Shown in pieces: positions 8,463 through 16,419 of a stretch of DNA of 64,000 nt. Under the pieces are notes generated by a model, which saw nothing but the letters and a program-made list of their open reading frames with translations, was not told the DNA's origin and ran no database searches. The DNA is from Aquibaculum sediminis. Its GTDB lineage: Bacteria > Pseudomonadota > Alphaproteobacteria > Kiloniellales > DSM-21159. The position numbers and the translations under genes are program-made. The stretch spans positions 1-64,000 of the forward strand of contig NZ_JBFCVK010000008.1 of the NCBI RefSeq assembly GCF_040712085.1, read 5' to 3'. The stretch's first letter is position 1; each line of letters begins with the position of its first letter.

Positions 8463-9425
8463 TCAGCGATCGAGAACGAGGGTCTTGCCCTCGAAGCGGG
8501 AGACACAGGGCATGATCCGCTCCCCGCTGGCCCGCTGCTCCTCGGTCAGCCAGTGATCGTTATGTATGAGCGTCCCCTCGTGCTCGAGCACCCGGGTTTC
8601 GCACTGCCCGCAAGCCCCGCCGCGGCAGAGATAGGGTGCATCGACGCCCGCTTCCTCGATGGCTTCGAGCAGGGACTGATGCTCGTCCACGGTGACACTC
8701 TTGTCCGAGGCCGCCAGCCTCACCTCAAAGGGCTTGCCCGACGGCGGCGCCAGGAACTCTTCCGAATGCACCGCCTCGCGCGGCCAGCCGAGCTGCGTGG
8801 CCGTCGCCAGGACCCAGTTCATGAGGCCCTTGGGACCGCAGACGTAGAGGTGCGTGCCCAGGGGCTGCCCGTCGAGCAGCGCTTCGAGATCGATCTTCTG
8901 TCCCTGCTCGTCGAAATAGGTCCGCACCCGCCCCGGATGGCCCGAAAGCAGCGTGTCCGCATAGGCGGCAAGGTCCGGTGAGCGCGCGGCGTAGTGCAGC
9001 TCGAAGCGGCCGCCCATCATCGAAAGCTGCCGGATCTGGGCCATGAAGGGCGTGATGCCGATGCCGCCCGCGATCATCAGGTGCTTGCGCGCCCGCAGAT
9101 CCAGCGCGAAGAGGTTCACCGGCGCGCTGATGGTCATTTCCATGCCCGGTTTAACCTGGCGGTGCATGAAGAGCGACCCGCCGCGGCCGGCGTCGTCGCG
9201 GCGCACGGAAATGCTGTAGGAGCGCGTGTCCGCTGGATCACTCATCAGGGAGTAGGGATTGAGCCGACGCTTGCCCTCATCGTGCATCTCGACAACGGTG
9301 TGCGCCCCACCGGAAAAGCGCGGCAGTTCGCCGCCGTCACTGCGCACGAAACTGAAGCGCGTGATCAGGTCGTTGACGGGCGTGACCTCGGAAACGGTCA
9401 CCTGGAAATTGGCACCTCCACTCAT
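8463..9425 (-). CDS. dmmB: PDR/VanB-type flavin/2Fe-2S reductase subunit of the N-demethylase
   Basis: A 320-residue phthalate-dioxygenase-reductase-like protein. In order: a flavin-binding barrel (RSYSISVRRDDAGRGGS), an NAD(P)-binding domain (KHLMIAGGIGITPFMAQIR, then HLYVCGPKGLMNWVL) and a C-terminal plant-type ferredoxin domain with CRGGACGQCETRV plus a later Cys in IMPCVSRF. It would pass electrons from NAD(P)H to the heme subunit. I chose the ATG at 9425 because the upstream gene ends in an ATGA overlap exactly there and the sequence before it is not family-like. It is separated from the catalytic subunit gene by 11 bases. Confidence 0.85.
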   Translation of the reverse strand: MSGGANFQVTVSEVTPVNDLITRFSFVRSDGGELPRFSGGAHTVVEMHDEGKRRLNPYSLMSDPADTRSYSISVRRDDAGRGGSLFMHRQVKPGMEMTISAPVNLFALDLRARKHLMIAGGIGITPFMAQIRQLSMMGGRFELHYAARSPDLAAYADTLLSGHPGRVRTYFDEQGQKIDLEALLDGQPLGTHLYVCGPKGLMNWVLATATQLGWPREAVHSEEFLAPPSGKPFEVRLAASDKSVTVDEHQSLLEAIEEAGVDAPYLCRGGACGQCETRVLEHEGTLIHNDHWLTEEQRASGERIMPCVSRFEGKTLVLDR

Positions 9426-10033
9426 GGGAAACGCTCCACTGGCTCGGGGATATCGCCCGGATTCTCCGCATCGACGCACACGCCCTGAAAGGCCGCCATA
9501 CGGCGCGAGTAGTGATCCCGCACGAAGAGATGGAGCCCGCAGTGCGCGCACTGGAAGGGGTCCATGGTGACGTCTTCCGTGATCCCCTTGCAGTGCACGC
9601 ACTGCACGCGGCGGCAGAGCGAGCCGCGGTGCTCGGTCTGGATGGCGGTGTGGGGAATCCCCTGGTTGGTGGCCTCCAGCATGGCCTGGCCCATGAGGCC
9701 CTCGGTGCCGCTGAGGTAGACCTGCAGGCCCATGTGGGCGCTGGACAGCACCCGCTGCAACCGCGGCACGACAGCCGAGTAGGAGGGCGCGATGTGCAAC
9801 TGTGCCGGCTTCAAGCTCTCGAGCCTGGCGACCAGGGACTGGCCGGTCGCTTTGGGGATGAAGATGATATGGGCCTTGTCGAAGAAACCCGCGGGGGCCG
9901 TGCGCGCCATGTCCAGGATGGCCTCGCCGCCTTCCGCGTCGGCCACGAAGAGATGCTGGGCCCCGGACCGGGCCTCGAGCACACCATAGACCGGCCGACT
10001 GATAATGGTGGGCTGGATGGGGGAGTGCGACAT
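9422..10033 (-). CDS. dmmA: Dimethylamine monooxygenase subunit DmmA-like protein
   Basis: A 203-residue protein resembling DmmA / the HODM delta subunit. The N-terminal two thirds look like a ferredoxin-reductase-type nucleotide-binding fold (SAVVPRLQRVLSSAHMGLQV, YLSGTEGLMGQAMLEAT). The C-terminus holds a four-cysteine cluster, CRRVQCVHCKG...FQCAHCGLHLFVRDHYSRR, suggesting a small metal-binding ribbon. The stop codon overlaps the reductase start by ATGA, so the two are translationally coupled. Its role in the complex is not well established; assembly or electron transfer is likely. Confidence 0.8.
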   Translation of the reverse strand: MSHSPIQPTIISRPVYGVLEARSGAQHLFVADAEGGEAILDMARTAPAGFFDKAHIIFIPKATGQSLVARLESLKPAQLHIAPSYSAVVPRLQRVLSSAHMGLQVYLSGTEGLMGQAMLEATNQGIPHTAIQTEHRGSLCRRVQCVHCKGITEDVTMDPFQCAHCGLHLFVRDHYSRRMAAFQGVCVDAENPGDIPEPVERFP

Positions 10034-10081
10034 GCGTCGGGCGCCTCCTTTTTCAATGCTGCCTTGGAGAAGAAACAGAAA

Positions 10082-10108
10082 GGGGCGCAGACCCGTGGTC
10101 TGCGCCCC
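10082..10108 (-). terminator. Strong terminator-like hairpin inside the N-demethylase operon
   Basis: A perfect 12-bp GC-rich stem (GGGGCGCAGACC / GGTCTGCGCCCC) with a 3-base loop. On the minus strand it is followed by TTTCTGTTTCTTC, so it has the form of a Rho-independent terminator. It lies between the THF-binding subunit gene and the DmmA-like gene, implying that the first gene is made in excess or that the later genes have their own promoter. Confidence 0.7.
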
Positions 10109-10116
10109 TCGCCGGG

Positions 10117-11250
10117 TCAGTCCTTGACCGTGCGGCGCTTCTTCTCGGGGTCGTGGAACGGCAGAGGATGCGCGATGCAGGAGATCTCACCGGTGGCGTT
10201 CTTCACGGTGAGGGGCGTGCCCTGTACCGCACAATCCACGGGCATGCGCGCGATCCCGACGTTGTGCTTGTTGAGCGGGGAGTACATGCCGATGGTGACG
10301 ACACCCACCTGCTTGCCGTCCTTCAAGAGCGGTGCGCCCTCCTCGGCCGGCTCCGTACCCTCCAGCTTCACGCCGAAGATCTTGAAGCGCTCCTTGCCCT
10401 TGAGGCGGTAGTGCTCATCGGCGCCCCGGAAACCGGTCTTGCCCGGCGACACGGTGAAGTCGAGCCCCAGCTCCCAAAGGGTGTCGCCGCCCGGCTCATC
10501 GTCGAAGGGGTAGGTCTCGGAGTTGTCGTAGGGATAGAACAGCAGGTAGCTCTCCGCGCGCAACAGATCGAGCGTGGTGAAGCGGGTCGGGATGATGCCC
10601 ATCTCCGCGCCTTCCTCGACAATCCGGTCCCAGATGGCCACCGCATCCTGGCCACGGCAGAAGATCTCGTAGCCGCGCTCGCCGGTGTAGCCGGTGCGCG
10701 AGATCGTCACCGGGAAGCCGAAGAGGGTGGTGTGCATGTGGCTGAAGTAGCGCAGCTTGCGGATGCCCTCGACGTGCTTTTCCAGATAGTCGACGGCCAA
10801 CGGTCCCTGCAGGGAGATATCGTGCAGGTTGTCGTCGAAGCGCACCGAGACGTCGCGCCCGCTGGAGGCCATGGTGAGCTGCTCGTGGCCCTGGCCGGTG
10901 CCGTGCACCACCATCCAGCTGTTCGGGCCCATACGATAGATGACGCAGTCATCGATGAACTTGCCGCGATCGTCGAGCATGGCAGCGTAGGCCGAACGGC
11001 CGGGCTGGATCTTCTCCACGTTGCGCGTGGTGGCGCGATCGATCACCTGGCTGGCGTGGGGGCCGTTGATGTGCACCTTCTTCAACCCGGAGACATCCAT
11101 GACGCCCGCCTTGGTGCGGATCGCCATATACTCCTCCGTCTGATCCTTGTCGTAGGTCCAGGCGGTGCCCATACCTCCCCAGTCTTCGAGGTTGGACCCC
11201 AGAGCGCGATGCCGATCCGCAAGCGCCGAAAATCTCCAGGTAATGGCCAT
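10117..11250 (-). CDS. dmmC: GcvT-like tetrahydrofolate-binding subunit of the N-demethylase
   Basis: A 377-residue aminomethyltransferase-family protein. Family-typical segments are the N-terminal GVMDVSGLKKVHINGP, DRGKFIDDCVIYRM, SRTGYTGERGYEIFCRGQDA and TLDLLRAESYLLFYPYDN, with a C-terminal barrel ending FHDPEKKRRTVKD. In HODM the gamma subunit of this type captures formaldehyde on tetrahydrofolate as 5,10-methylene-THF; the operon context supports the same role here rather than the glycine cleavage system, since no gcvH or gcvP is near. It is the promoter-proximal gene of the operon and is followed by a terminator-like hairpin. Confidence 0.85.
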   Translation of the reverse strand: MAITWRFSALADRHRALGSNLEDWGGMGTAWTYDKDQTEEYMAIRTKAGVMDVSGLKKVHINGPHASQVIDRATTRNVEKIQPGRSAYAAMLDDRGKFIDDCVIYRMGPNSWMVVHGTGQGHEQLTMASSGRDVSVRFDDNLHDISLQGPLAVDYLEKHVEGIRKLRYFSHMHTTLFGFPVTISRTGYTGERGYEIFCRGQDAVAIWDRIVEEGAEMGIIPTRFTTLDLLRAESYLLFYPYDNSETYPFDDEPGGDTLWELGLDFTVSPGKTGFRGADEHYRLKGKERFKIFGVKLEGTEPAEEGAPLLKDGKQVGVVTIGMYSPLNKHNVGIARMPVDCAVQGTPLTVKNATGEISCIAHPLPFHDPEKKRRTVKD

Positions 11251-11392
11251 GGTCTGCTCCCTGCTATTGCTCTGGGGCAGGAGATTGGGTCAGATTACAC
11301 CGAGAATCAATCCCTGGAATTAACAAACTTTCCTGGTAGTCACAGCTTCGGCTCGAATCTGCTGCGGTTGAAACGACCGGCAGCGCATCGCG

Positions 11393-11566
11393 CTATCCGA
11401 CCAGCGCCGCCTTCAGGGCCGGGACGTCCTCAAGTACGCAGTCGACGAAGGCCGCGATCCTCGGGATAGGGCGCAGGTCGGCCGGGGTCAGCAGGTACCA
11501 GCTGCGGATCAGCGTCGCCACGGGCGCCACGACCTGCACGAGGCTCTCTTCCGCAGCGACCCAAGT
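11393..11566 (-). pseudogene. LysR-type regulator, C-terminal remnant
   Basis: The minus strand encodes AEESLVQVVAPVATLIRSWY then LLTPADLRPIPRIAAFVDCV before a TAG at 11393-11395. The LTPADLR...PRIAAFVD pattern is the usual end of the substrate-binding domain of LysR-type regulators. Upstream of about 11566 the similarity stops and another gene remnant on the opposite strand begins, so at least 240 residues are missing. The sequence 11251-11392 holds nothing recognisable. Confidence 0.55.
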
Positions 11567-11569
11567 CCC

Positions 11570-11710
11570 GCAGATATCGCCGCCGGCGAGGTCTTCGTCG
11601 AGCCGGCGGGCGTCAGCATGACCGGCCGGAACCGGGGCAGCGAGCCCACCCGCATGGCGCTCTTCTACGTCTGCGAACCCGACGAGCCCTTCGCCGACCC
11701 GGTGACCTGA
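11570..11710 (+). pseudogene. Cupin-domain protein, C-terminal remnant
   Basis: The plus strand encodes ADIAAGEVFVEPAGVSMTG then RNRGSEPTRMALFYVCEPDE to a TGA at 11708-11710. The VFVEPAGV...RNRGSEPTRMALFYV pattern is the second half of a small cupin barrel. There is no start codon or first half; the sequence directly to the left belongs to the LysR remnant on the other strand. Confidence 0.5.
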
Positions 11711-11774
11711 ACCCTCGTGACGGGCGCTTCCGCGCCGGGGGCCTGGAAGTGCCCCCTCACCGGGCGCATCGGCC

Positions 11775-12623
11775 TCACATGTTGGTCTGTTCCGGCGGCA
11801 CGTTCTCGGGCAGCGCGGCTGCACCCTCGCCTTCCGTGCAGGCCACCTCTTCCATGCCGATGCCGTAGCAGGTCATGGAGAGTGACCCCAGGGCGTAGCC
11901 GCGCACCAGCGCCTTGGCATCCTTGTCTGCGGCGAGACCAGCCGTATAGAGCAGCGGGATGAAGTGGTCGGGCGTCGGCACCGCCAGGTCGTAGTCGGGG
12001 TGCTCGAGCAGCTTGAGAATGTCGCCGGGCGCCTCGACCATCTGCTGCACTGCGGCCTCGTCGAAACGCTGTGCCCAGTCGGTGCCGGCCTCCGGCTTGT
12101 CCCACTGGATCCGGCGCAGGTTATGCACGACGTTACCGCTGGAAAGGATCATCACCCCGCGGGCGCGCAGGGCGGCCAGCTTCGCGCCGAGCTCCAGGTG
12201 GTACTCCATCGGTTTCAGGGCGTTGATGGAGAGCTGCACCACCGGAACGTCGGCCGCGGGATAGAAGTGGGCCAGCACACTCCAGGTGCCGTGATCCAGG
12301 CCCCACTGGTCGCGGTCGGCGCCGACCCAGATGGGCTTAGCCACCTCGGCCACCTCCCCCGCCAGCTCCGGCAAGCCGGGCGCAGGGTAGTCGAAGGCGA
12401 AGAGATCTTCGGGAAAGCCATAGAAGTCATGGATCGTGCGTGGCCGCGCCATGGCGGTGACCGCCGTCGCGCCGATGAACCAGTGCGCCGAGACCACCAG
12501 CAGCGCCCGCGGCCGCGGCAGGCGTTGCCCCAGCCGGCGCCAGGCCCGGGTGTAGCCGTTGTCCTCCAGGGTGTTCATCGGATTGCCGTGTCCGATGAAA
12601 AGTGCGGGCATCAGGTCGGGCAT
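11775..12623 (-). CDS. Class III extradiol ring-cleavage dioxygenase, DODA/YgiD-like
   Basis: A 282-residue LigB-fold enzyme related to 4,5-DOPA extradiol dioxygenase (YgiD). The metal-ligand histidines typical of the family are visible: FIGHGNPMN at the N-terminus, VVSAHWF, LDHGTWSVL and SSGNVVHNLRRI. Such proteins use Fe(II) or Zn(II) to cleave catechol-type rings; many bacterial homologues have no known natural substrate. Length is normal. It stands alone, 64 bases from the cupin remnant and 82 bases from the GFA gene. Confidence 0.88.
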   Translation of the reverse strand: MPDLMPALFIGHGNPMNTLEDNGYTRAWRRLGQRLPRPRALLVVSAHWFIGATAVTAMARPRTIHDFYGFPEDLFAFDYPAPGLPELAGEVAEVAKPIWVGADRDQWGLDHGTWSVLAHFYPAADVPVVQLSINALKPMEYHLELGAKLAALRARGVMILSSGNVVHNLRRIQWDKPEAGTDWAQRFDEAAVQQMVEAPGDILKLLEHPDYDLAVPTPDHFIPLLYTAGLAADKDAKALVRGYALGSLSMTCYGIGMEEVACTEGEGAAALPENVPPEQTNM

Positions 12624-12705
12624 GGGTCATCTCCTGCAAGGACCGGACAATCGTCCCGGGACAAGCCTAGCAGAGGAGGGCGCGACGCGCTGGCATCGAT
12701 CGGCC

Positions 12706-13098
12706 CTACCCCTCGGTGCGACCCGAGCTTTCGCGGTCGCGGGCGTAGCGCCGCGCGAGCGGAAAAGGCGGCAGCCAGGCCTCGCGGCGCTCGGTCCAGA
12801 GTTCGTAGGACGGTTGCAACTGGTCCGGCGCGTCGAGGGCACCAAGGTTCACCTCGATCTCGTCGCCGCTACGCGAGAAAAGCGACGAGCCGCAGCGCAG
12901 GCAGAAGAAGCGGCCGCCATAGTCGCCGGTCTCCCCCGCGACGGTCACCGCGTCGTGCGGAAAGACGGCCGAGGCGTGAAACAACGCCCCATGGTGCTTG
13001 CGGCAGTCGAGACAGTGACAGAGACCGACCCGATAGGGGGCGCCCGTCGCCATGATCCGAACCTTGCCGCAGAGGCAACCGCCGCTGAAACGCTCCAT
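12706..13098 (-). CDS. GFA-family zinc protein
   Basis: A 130-residue protein of the glutathione-dependent formaldehyde-activating (GFA) fold. Zinc-binding cysteines appear as GGCLCGKVR, LCHCLDCRKHHGA and FFCLRCGSSLF, the complete CxC...CxxC...CxxC set. I chose the ATG at 13098 because GGGAGG lies just upstream and the domain begins at once (MERFSGGCLCG). Most GFA-family members are not proven formaldehyde enzymes, so the specific function is open. A second, different GFA protein is encoded at 25293. Confidence 0.85.
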   Translation of the reverse strand: MERFSGGCLCGKVRIMATGAPYRVGLCHCLDCRKHHGALFHASAVFPHDAVTVAGETGDYGGRFFCLRCGSSLFSRSGDEIEVNLGALDAPDQLQPSYELWTERREAWLPPFPLARRYARDRESSGRTEG

Positions 13099-13179
13099 GC
13101 CGGCCTCCCTTCCGCTTGCGCCCACGAGCTATCGCATTCGCCCCTTCCCTTGCCGAGAGCATGCACCGACAATGGGTCG

Positions 13180-13644
13180 ATGAAAACACGCTCCGGAAGC
13201 CTGCTCGGCCTGCTCCCCTTCCTGGTCCTGGTGCTTGGCGGCGGCCTTCTCATCGGCATGGTGACGGCCCCCGATGCCTGGTACGCGGCGCTGAACAAGC
13301 CCAGCTTCAATCCGCCGGGCTGGGTCTTCGGCCCGGCCTGGACCCTGCTCTACATCCTGATCGCGATTGCCGGCTGGCGCCTCTGGCGACAGGGGCACCG
13401 CGGACTGCCGATGACGCTCTGGTGGGCGCAGCTCGCGTTGAACTTCCTCTGGTCGCCCCTCTTCTTCGCCGCCCATCGTGTCGATCTCGCGCTTGTGGTC
13501 GTCGTGCTGCTCCTGCTCACGATCATCGCCTTCATCGCCGCCGCCTGGCGCCAAGACAGGCCCGCCGCCCTCCTCTTCCTGCCCTACGCCGCCTGGGTGG
13601 CCTTCGCCACGCTGCTGAACGGCGCGATCTGGCGCCTGAACTGA
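13180..13644 (+). CDS. TspO/MBR-family membrane protein
   Basis: A 154-residue protein with five hydrophobic segments, the normal size and topology of the TspO (tryptophan-rich sensory protein) family. Diagnostic residues are WYAALNKPSFNPPGWVFGPAW, here split as WYAALNKPSFNPP and GWVFGPAWTLLY, and WWAQLALNFLWSPLFF. TspO proteins bind tetrapyrroles and are linked to oxygen- or light-stress signalling in alphaproteobacteria. It is divergent from the GFA gene and uses the ATG at 13180, after which the first membrane segment begins within 8 residues. Confidence 0.9.
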   Translation: MKTRSGSLLGLLPFLVLVLGGGLLIGMVTAPDAWYAALNKPSFNPPGWVFGPAWTLLYILIAIAGWRLWRQGHRGLPMTLWWAQLALNFLWSPLFFAAHRVDLALVVVVLLLLTIIAFIAAAWRQDRPAALLFLPYAAWVAFATLLNGAIWRLN

Positions 13645-13675
13645 GGCGGCGCCTGCACTCTCCACGCTCCCGGCC

Positions 13676-14062
13676 TCAAGCGGAATAGCAGACGAAGGCC
13701 AGCTTGTTGCCGTCGGGATCGCGCAGGTAGGCGGCGTAGAAGCCTTCGCCGTATTGCGGCCGCAGGCCCGGCTTGCCCTCATCGGAGCCGCCATTCTCCA
13801 GCGCCAGGTCATACAGGCGATCGATCCGCTCGGGGCTCGTGACCAGAAAGGCCGTCATCGCCCCGTTGCCCACCGAGGCCTCCCGCCCATCGAAGGGATA
13901 GCCGGTGAAGAAGCGCGGCTGGCTTTCGTCGTCCTCCCGCCCCCAGGAGGCGCAGTGCTCGTCGCGCCAGCACCTCTCGTACCCCAGCTCCGCGAAGATT
14001 GGATCGTAGAAAGCAAGGGCGCGCTCCAGGTCCTTCGTGCCAACCATGGTATAGCCAATCAT
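13676..14062 (-). CDS. VOC-superfamily (glyoxalase-like) protein
   Basis: A 128-residue single-module vicinal-oxygen-chelate protein. It opens with MIGYTMVGTKDLERALAFYD and ends with AAYLRDPDGNKLAFVCYSA, the usual first and last beta-alpha-beta-beta-beta elements with the C-terminal DPDGN turn. VOC proteins include glyoxalases, dioxygenases and antibiotic-resistance proteins; the present one is of the common uncharacterised type. It runs in the same direction as, and 47 bases downstream of, another VOC gene. Confidence 0.85.
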   Translation of the reverse strand: MIGYTMVGTKDLERALAFYDPIFAELGYERCWRDEHCASWGREDDESQPRFFTGYPFDGREASVGNGAMTAFLVTSPERIDRLYDLALENGGSDEGKPGLRPQYGEGFYAAYLRDPDGNKLAFVCYSA

Positions 14063-14109
14063 TGACGCTGCTCCCTGTTCTCCATTCCGGTTCGCGCGGT
14101 CCGGCCTCG

Positions 14110-14583
14110 TCAGCCGCGCCGGGCCGCCTCGATCGCAGCGACGTCGATCTTCTTCATGGGGAGCATGGCCTCAAAGGCGCGTTGGGCTTCCGCGCCGCCC
14201 GCCGCCAGCGCCTCCATCAGGATGCGCGGCGTGATCTGCCAGGAAATCCCCCAGCGGTCCTTGCACCAGCCGCAGGCGCTCTCCTGCCCGCCGTTGCCGA
14301 CAATGGCGTTCCAGTAGCGGTCGGTCTCCGCCTGGTCCTCGGTGGCGATCTGAAACGAGAAGGCTTCGCTGTGCTGGAACGCGGTCCCGCCGTTGAGGCC
14401 GAGGCAGGGAATCCCGGCCACCGTGAACTCAACCGTGATGACATCACCCGCCTTGCCACCCGGATAGTCCGTCGGCGCATGATGCACGGCCGTCACCGCG
14501 CTGTCGGGAAAGGTCTTGGCATAGAAGTGGGCGGCGGCCTCGGCCTCCTTGTCGTACCAGAGGCAGATCCTGTTCTTTGCCAT
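14110..14583 (-). CDS. PhnB-like VOC protein (3-demethylubiquinone-9 3-methyltransferase domain)
   Basis: A 157-residue protein of the PhnB-like VOC group. Typical features are the opening RICLWYDKEAEAAAHFYAKT, the central CLGLNGGTAFQHSEAFSFQI, and GWCKDRWGISWQITP followed by the MEALAAGG...AFEAMLPMKKIDVAAIE tail. Despite the historical domain name these proteins are not shown to be methyltransferases. I chose the ATG at 14583, which has AAAGGA upstream; the upstream extension is not family-like. Confidence 0.87.
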   Translation of the reverse strand: MAKNRICLWYDKEAEAAAHFYAKTFPDSAVTAVHHAPTDYPGGKAGDVITVEFTVAGIPCLGLNGGTAFQHSEAFSFQIATEDQAETDRYWNAIVGNGGQESACGWCKDRWGISWQITPRILMEALAAGGAEAQRAFEAMLPMKKIDVAAIEAARRG

Positions 14584-14722
14584 CGGCTGTTCCTTTCGCT
14601 TCTCTATTGGCGGCAGATAATTCGTACCACCATGATGCCAGAATCCTGTGCAGGCCGCCACGAACGACCGAGAAAGGCCGGAGGCCGAAAAGCCCCGGTT
14701 GCGACCGGCACAGGTTACCGAC

Positions 14723-14752
14723 TTGCAATAGTACAAAAAACACCCATATCTA
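14723..14752 (+). promoter_or_regulatory. Possible promoter for the 50-residue protein gene
   Basis: TTGCAA at 14723-14728 and TATCTA at 14747-14752, spaced 18 bases, resemble a sigma-70 promoter in a locally AT-rich stretch directly upstream of the small gene at 14790. No experimental mark can be read from sequence. Confidence 0.35.
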
Positions 14753-14789
14753 CATTGTATATGTGTAATCCAGAATGGAGATGCCCATC

Positions 14790-14942
14790 ATGTCCACCCA
14801 AGAACCGGAGAAAAAAGAAAGCCGCCTCGCGCGCACCGATCGCATTGCACGAGAATTCATTGAGATCGAGCGCCGCACGGAGCAAAGTAAGACTGCCCGC
14901 CTGCGCGCGCTGCGCCTGAAGCGGGAAGAGATGACGGCCTGA
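14790..14942 (+). CDS. Small hypothetical protein, 50 residues
   Basis: Encodes a 50-residue, strongly charged protein (opening MSTQEPEKKESRLARTDRIA, later REFIEIERRTEQSKTARLRA, ending REEMTA) predicted to be almost wholly helical, with 14 Arg/Lys in the last 33 residues. A GGAG lies 9 bases before the chosen ATG; an in-frame ATG at 14781 is possible but too close to it. An AT-rich promoter-like stretch precedes it. I do not recognise a named family. The composition suggests a nucleic-acid- or protein-binding helix. Confidence 0.6.
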   Translation: MSTQEPEKKESRLARTDRIAREFIEIERRTEQSKTARLRALRLKREEMTA

Positions 14943-14990
14943 ATTCCGGCGCGTGGGCAGTGAAATACTGATCAATCGTCGTAGCGTGCC

Positions 14991-15395
14991 CTAAGTGACG
15001 AAGGGGTTGAAGGTGGCGACGTTCAGCGTCTCGAAATCGCGGGTGTTGCCTGTAACGACGGTCAGGCCGTGAACAGCCGCAGTCGCAGCGATCAACGCAT
15101 CTTCGATGAGTTCGTCGGACTTGCGGTGCATCAGCCTTGCCCAGACGCGGAAGGCGCGCGCGTCCATGTCGAGCACGTTGTAGGTGGCTGCGACCAGTTT
15201 CAGCCAGGCTTCAAGCTCCTCGGCCTTGGCGCTGTCCTGCTCACGCGTGATCTCGATGCCAGCCTGAATCTCCCCGATCGTGACGGCCGAAAGGTGAAGC
15301 TGTTCGTCGCGCGTGCCTTCAAGCCAGGCGACCACCGCACCATGCGGGCGCGGGCGCCGCAGCTCGGAGACGATGTTGGTGTCGAGGAGATACAT
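14991..15395 (-). CDS. vapC: VapC/FitB-type PIN-domain toxin
   Basis: A 134-residue PIN-domain ribonuclease. The acidic catalytic residues are visible in MYLLDTNIVSEL (Asp5), SAVTIGEIQAG (Glu), DELIEDALIAATAAVHG (Asp) and VVTGNTRDFETL (Asp). VapC-type toxins cleave tRNA or rRNA when freed from the antitoxin. The gene begins 2 bases after the stop of the antitoxin gene, the standard antitoxin-first arrangement, so the pair is cotranscribed and probably autoregulated. Confidence 0.9.
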   Translation of the reverse strand: MYLLDTNIVSELRRPRPHGAVVAWLEGTRDEQLHLSAVTIGEIQAGIEITREQDSAKAEELEAWLKLVAATYNVLDMDARAFRVWARLMHRKSDELIEDALIAATAAVHGLTVVTGNTRDFETLNVATFNPFVT

Positions 15396-15397
15396 CG

Positions 15398-15655
15398 CTA
15401 GAGGCCTTCGCGCGGCTCACGCCGGCGGAGGCGGCCACGCCTGGGCAGTTCGAGGTCGGCGCGCGCCGCGCCCGAGAGCAGCAGCTCCTTCAGCGTCGGC
15501 TTAGCCGCGCCCTGCAGCCGCTCCCAGTCCTGCATCGGAACCAGAACGGCCGCCTCGGCACCCCGCCGGGTGACGATCTGCGGCCCGTCCTTCAGGCAGC
15601 TATCCAGCAACTCGCTGAAGCGTGCCTTCGCATCCTGAACCGGCCAGCTCTTCAT
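15398..15655 (-). CDS. vapB: Phd/YefM-type antitoxin
   Basis: An 85-residue antitoxin. The N-terminal WPVQDAKARFSELLDSCLKD and QIVTRRGAEAAVLVPMQDWE form the Phd/YefM DNA-binding fold. The C-terminal arginine-rich tail (LPRRGRLRRREPREGL) would occupy the toxin active site. An 8-bp perfect palindrome, GACTAGTC at 15674-15681, lies 18 bases upstream of the start and is a candidate autoregulatory operator. The antitoxin family is Phd rather than classical VapB, a common pairing. Confidence 0.88.
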   Translation of the reverse strand: MKSWPVQDAKARFSELLDSCLKDGPQIVTRRGAEAAVLVPMQDWERLQGAAKPTLKELLLSGAARADLELPRRGRLRRREPREGL

Positions 15656-15801
15656 GGGGCCTCCGTGGAAACCGACTAGTCAGATAAGTGGTCATGCCAG
15701 CGACCGTTGTCAATCCCGCGCCCGCCCCGCGTGCAATCGCCGCCGCTCTGTGCCTAAGCTGGCGCCTCACCCTTTGCGCCCCTCCTGCTGATCGCCCTCT
15801 C

Positions 15802-16419
15802 ATGCTGCTCCGTCGCCTCGTCCTGCTCTATGCCGGCCTGCTGCTCTTCGGCTTTTCCTCGGCCATGATGGTGCGCGGCAAACTGGGGCTCGATCCCTGG
15901 AACGTGCTGCACCAGGGGCTGGCCCAGCACCTGCCGTTCAGCTTCGGCACGGTGATCATCGGCGTGGGCGCGCTGCTGATGCTGCTCTGGATTCCGCTGC
16001 GCCAGCGGCCCGGCCTGGGCACGATCAGCAACGTGCTGCTCGTCGGCCTCGCGGCAGACGCCTCGCTGGCAATCCTGCCGCAGCCGGAGGAGCTGGTCTC
16101 GCAAGGCGCGATGCTGATCGCCGGGGTGGTGCTCAACGGCATCGCCAGCGGCATGTACATCGGCGCCGGCCTGGGCCCCGGCCCGCGTGACGGCCTGATG
16201 ACGGGCCTGGCCGCGCGCACCGGCTGGTCGATCCGGCGGACGCGCACGGGCATCGAGGTCTTAGTGCTGGCGCTCGGCTGGTTGCTGGGCGGCGCGGTGG
16301 GTTTCGGCACCCTGCTCTTCGCCCTGGGCATCGGCCCGATCGTCCATGTGGCGCTGCCGGTGTTTCAGGCGATGGTGCGCGAGCCGGAGGCGGGCAGTCA
16401 GGCGGGGGCCGTCAGGTAG
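15802..16419 (+). CDS. YczE/YitT-like integral membrane protein
   Basis: A 205-residue inner-membrane protein with about five hydrophobic segments. The opening LLFGFSSAMMVRGKLGLDPW, the block IASGMYIGAGLGPGPRDGLM and RTGIEVLVLALGWLLGG fit the YczE/YyaS/YitT group of unknown function. I chose the ATG at 15802, where the first membrane helix begins; the open frame extends upstream but that part is Ala/Pro-rich and not family-like. Confidence 0.8.
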   Translation: MLLRRLVLLYAGLLLFGFSSAMMVRGKLGLDPWNVLHQGLAQHLPFSFGTVIIGVGALLMLLWIPLRQRPGLGTISNVLLVGLAADASLAILPQPEELVSQGAMLIAGVVLNGIASGMYIGAGLGPGPRDGLMTGLAARTGWSIRRTRTGIEVLVLALGWLLGGAVGFGTLLFALGIGPIVHVALPVFQAMVREPEAGSQAGAVR

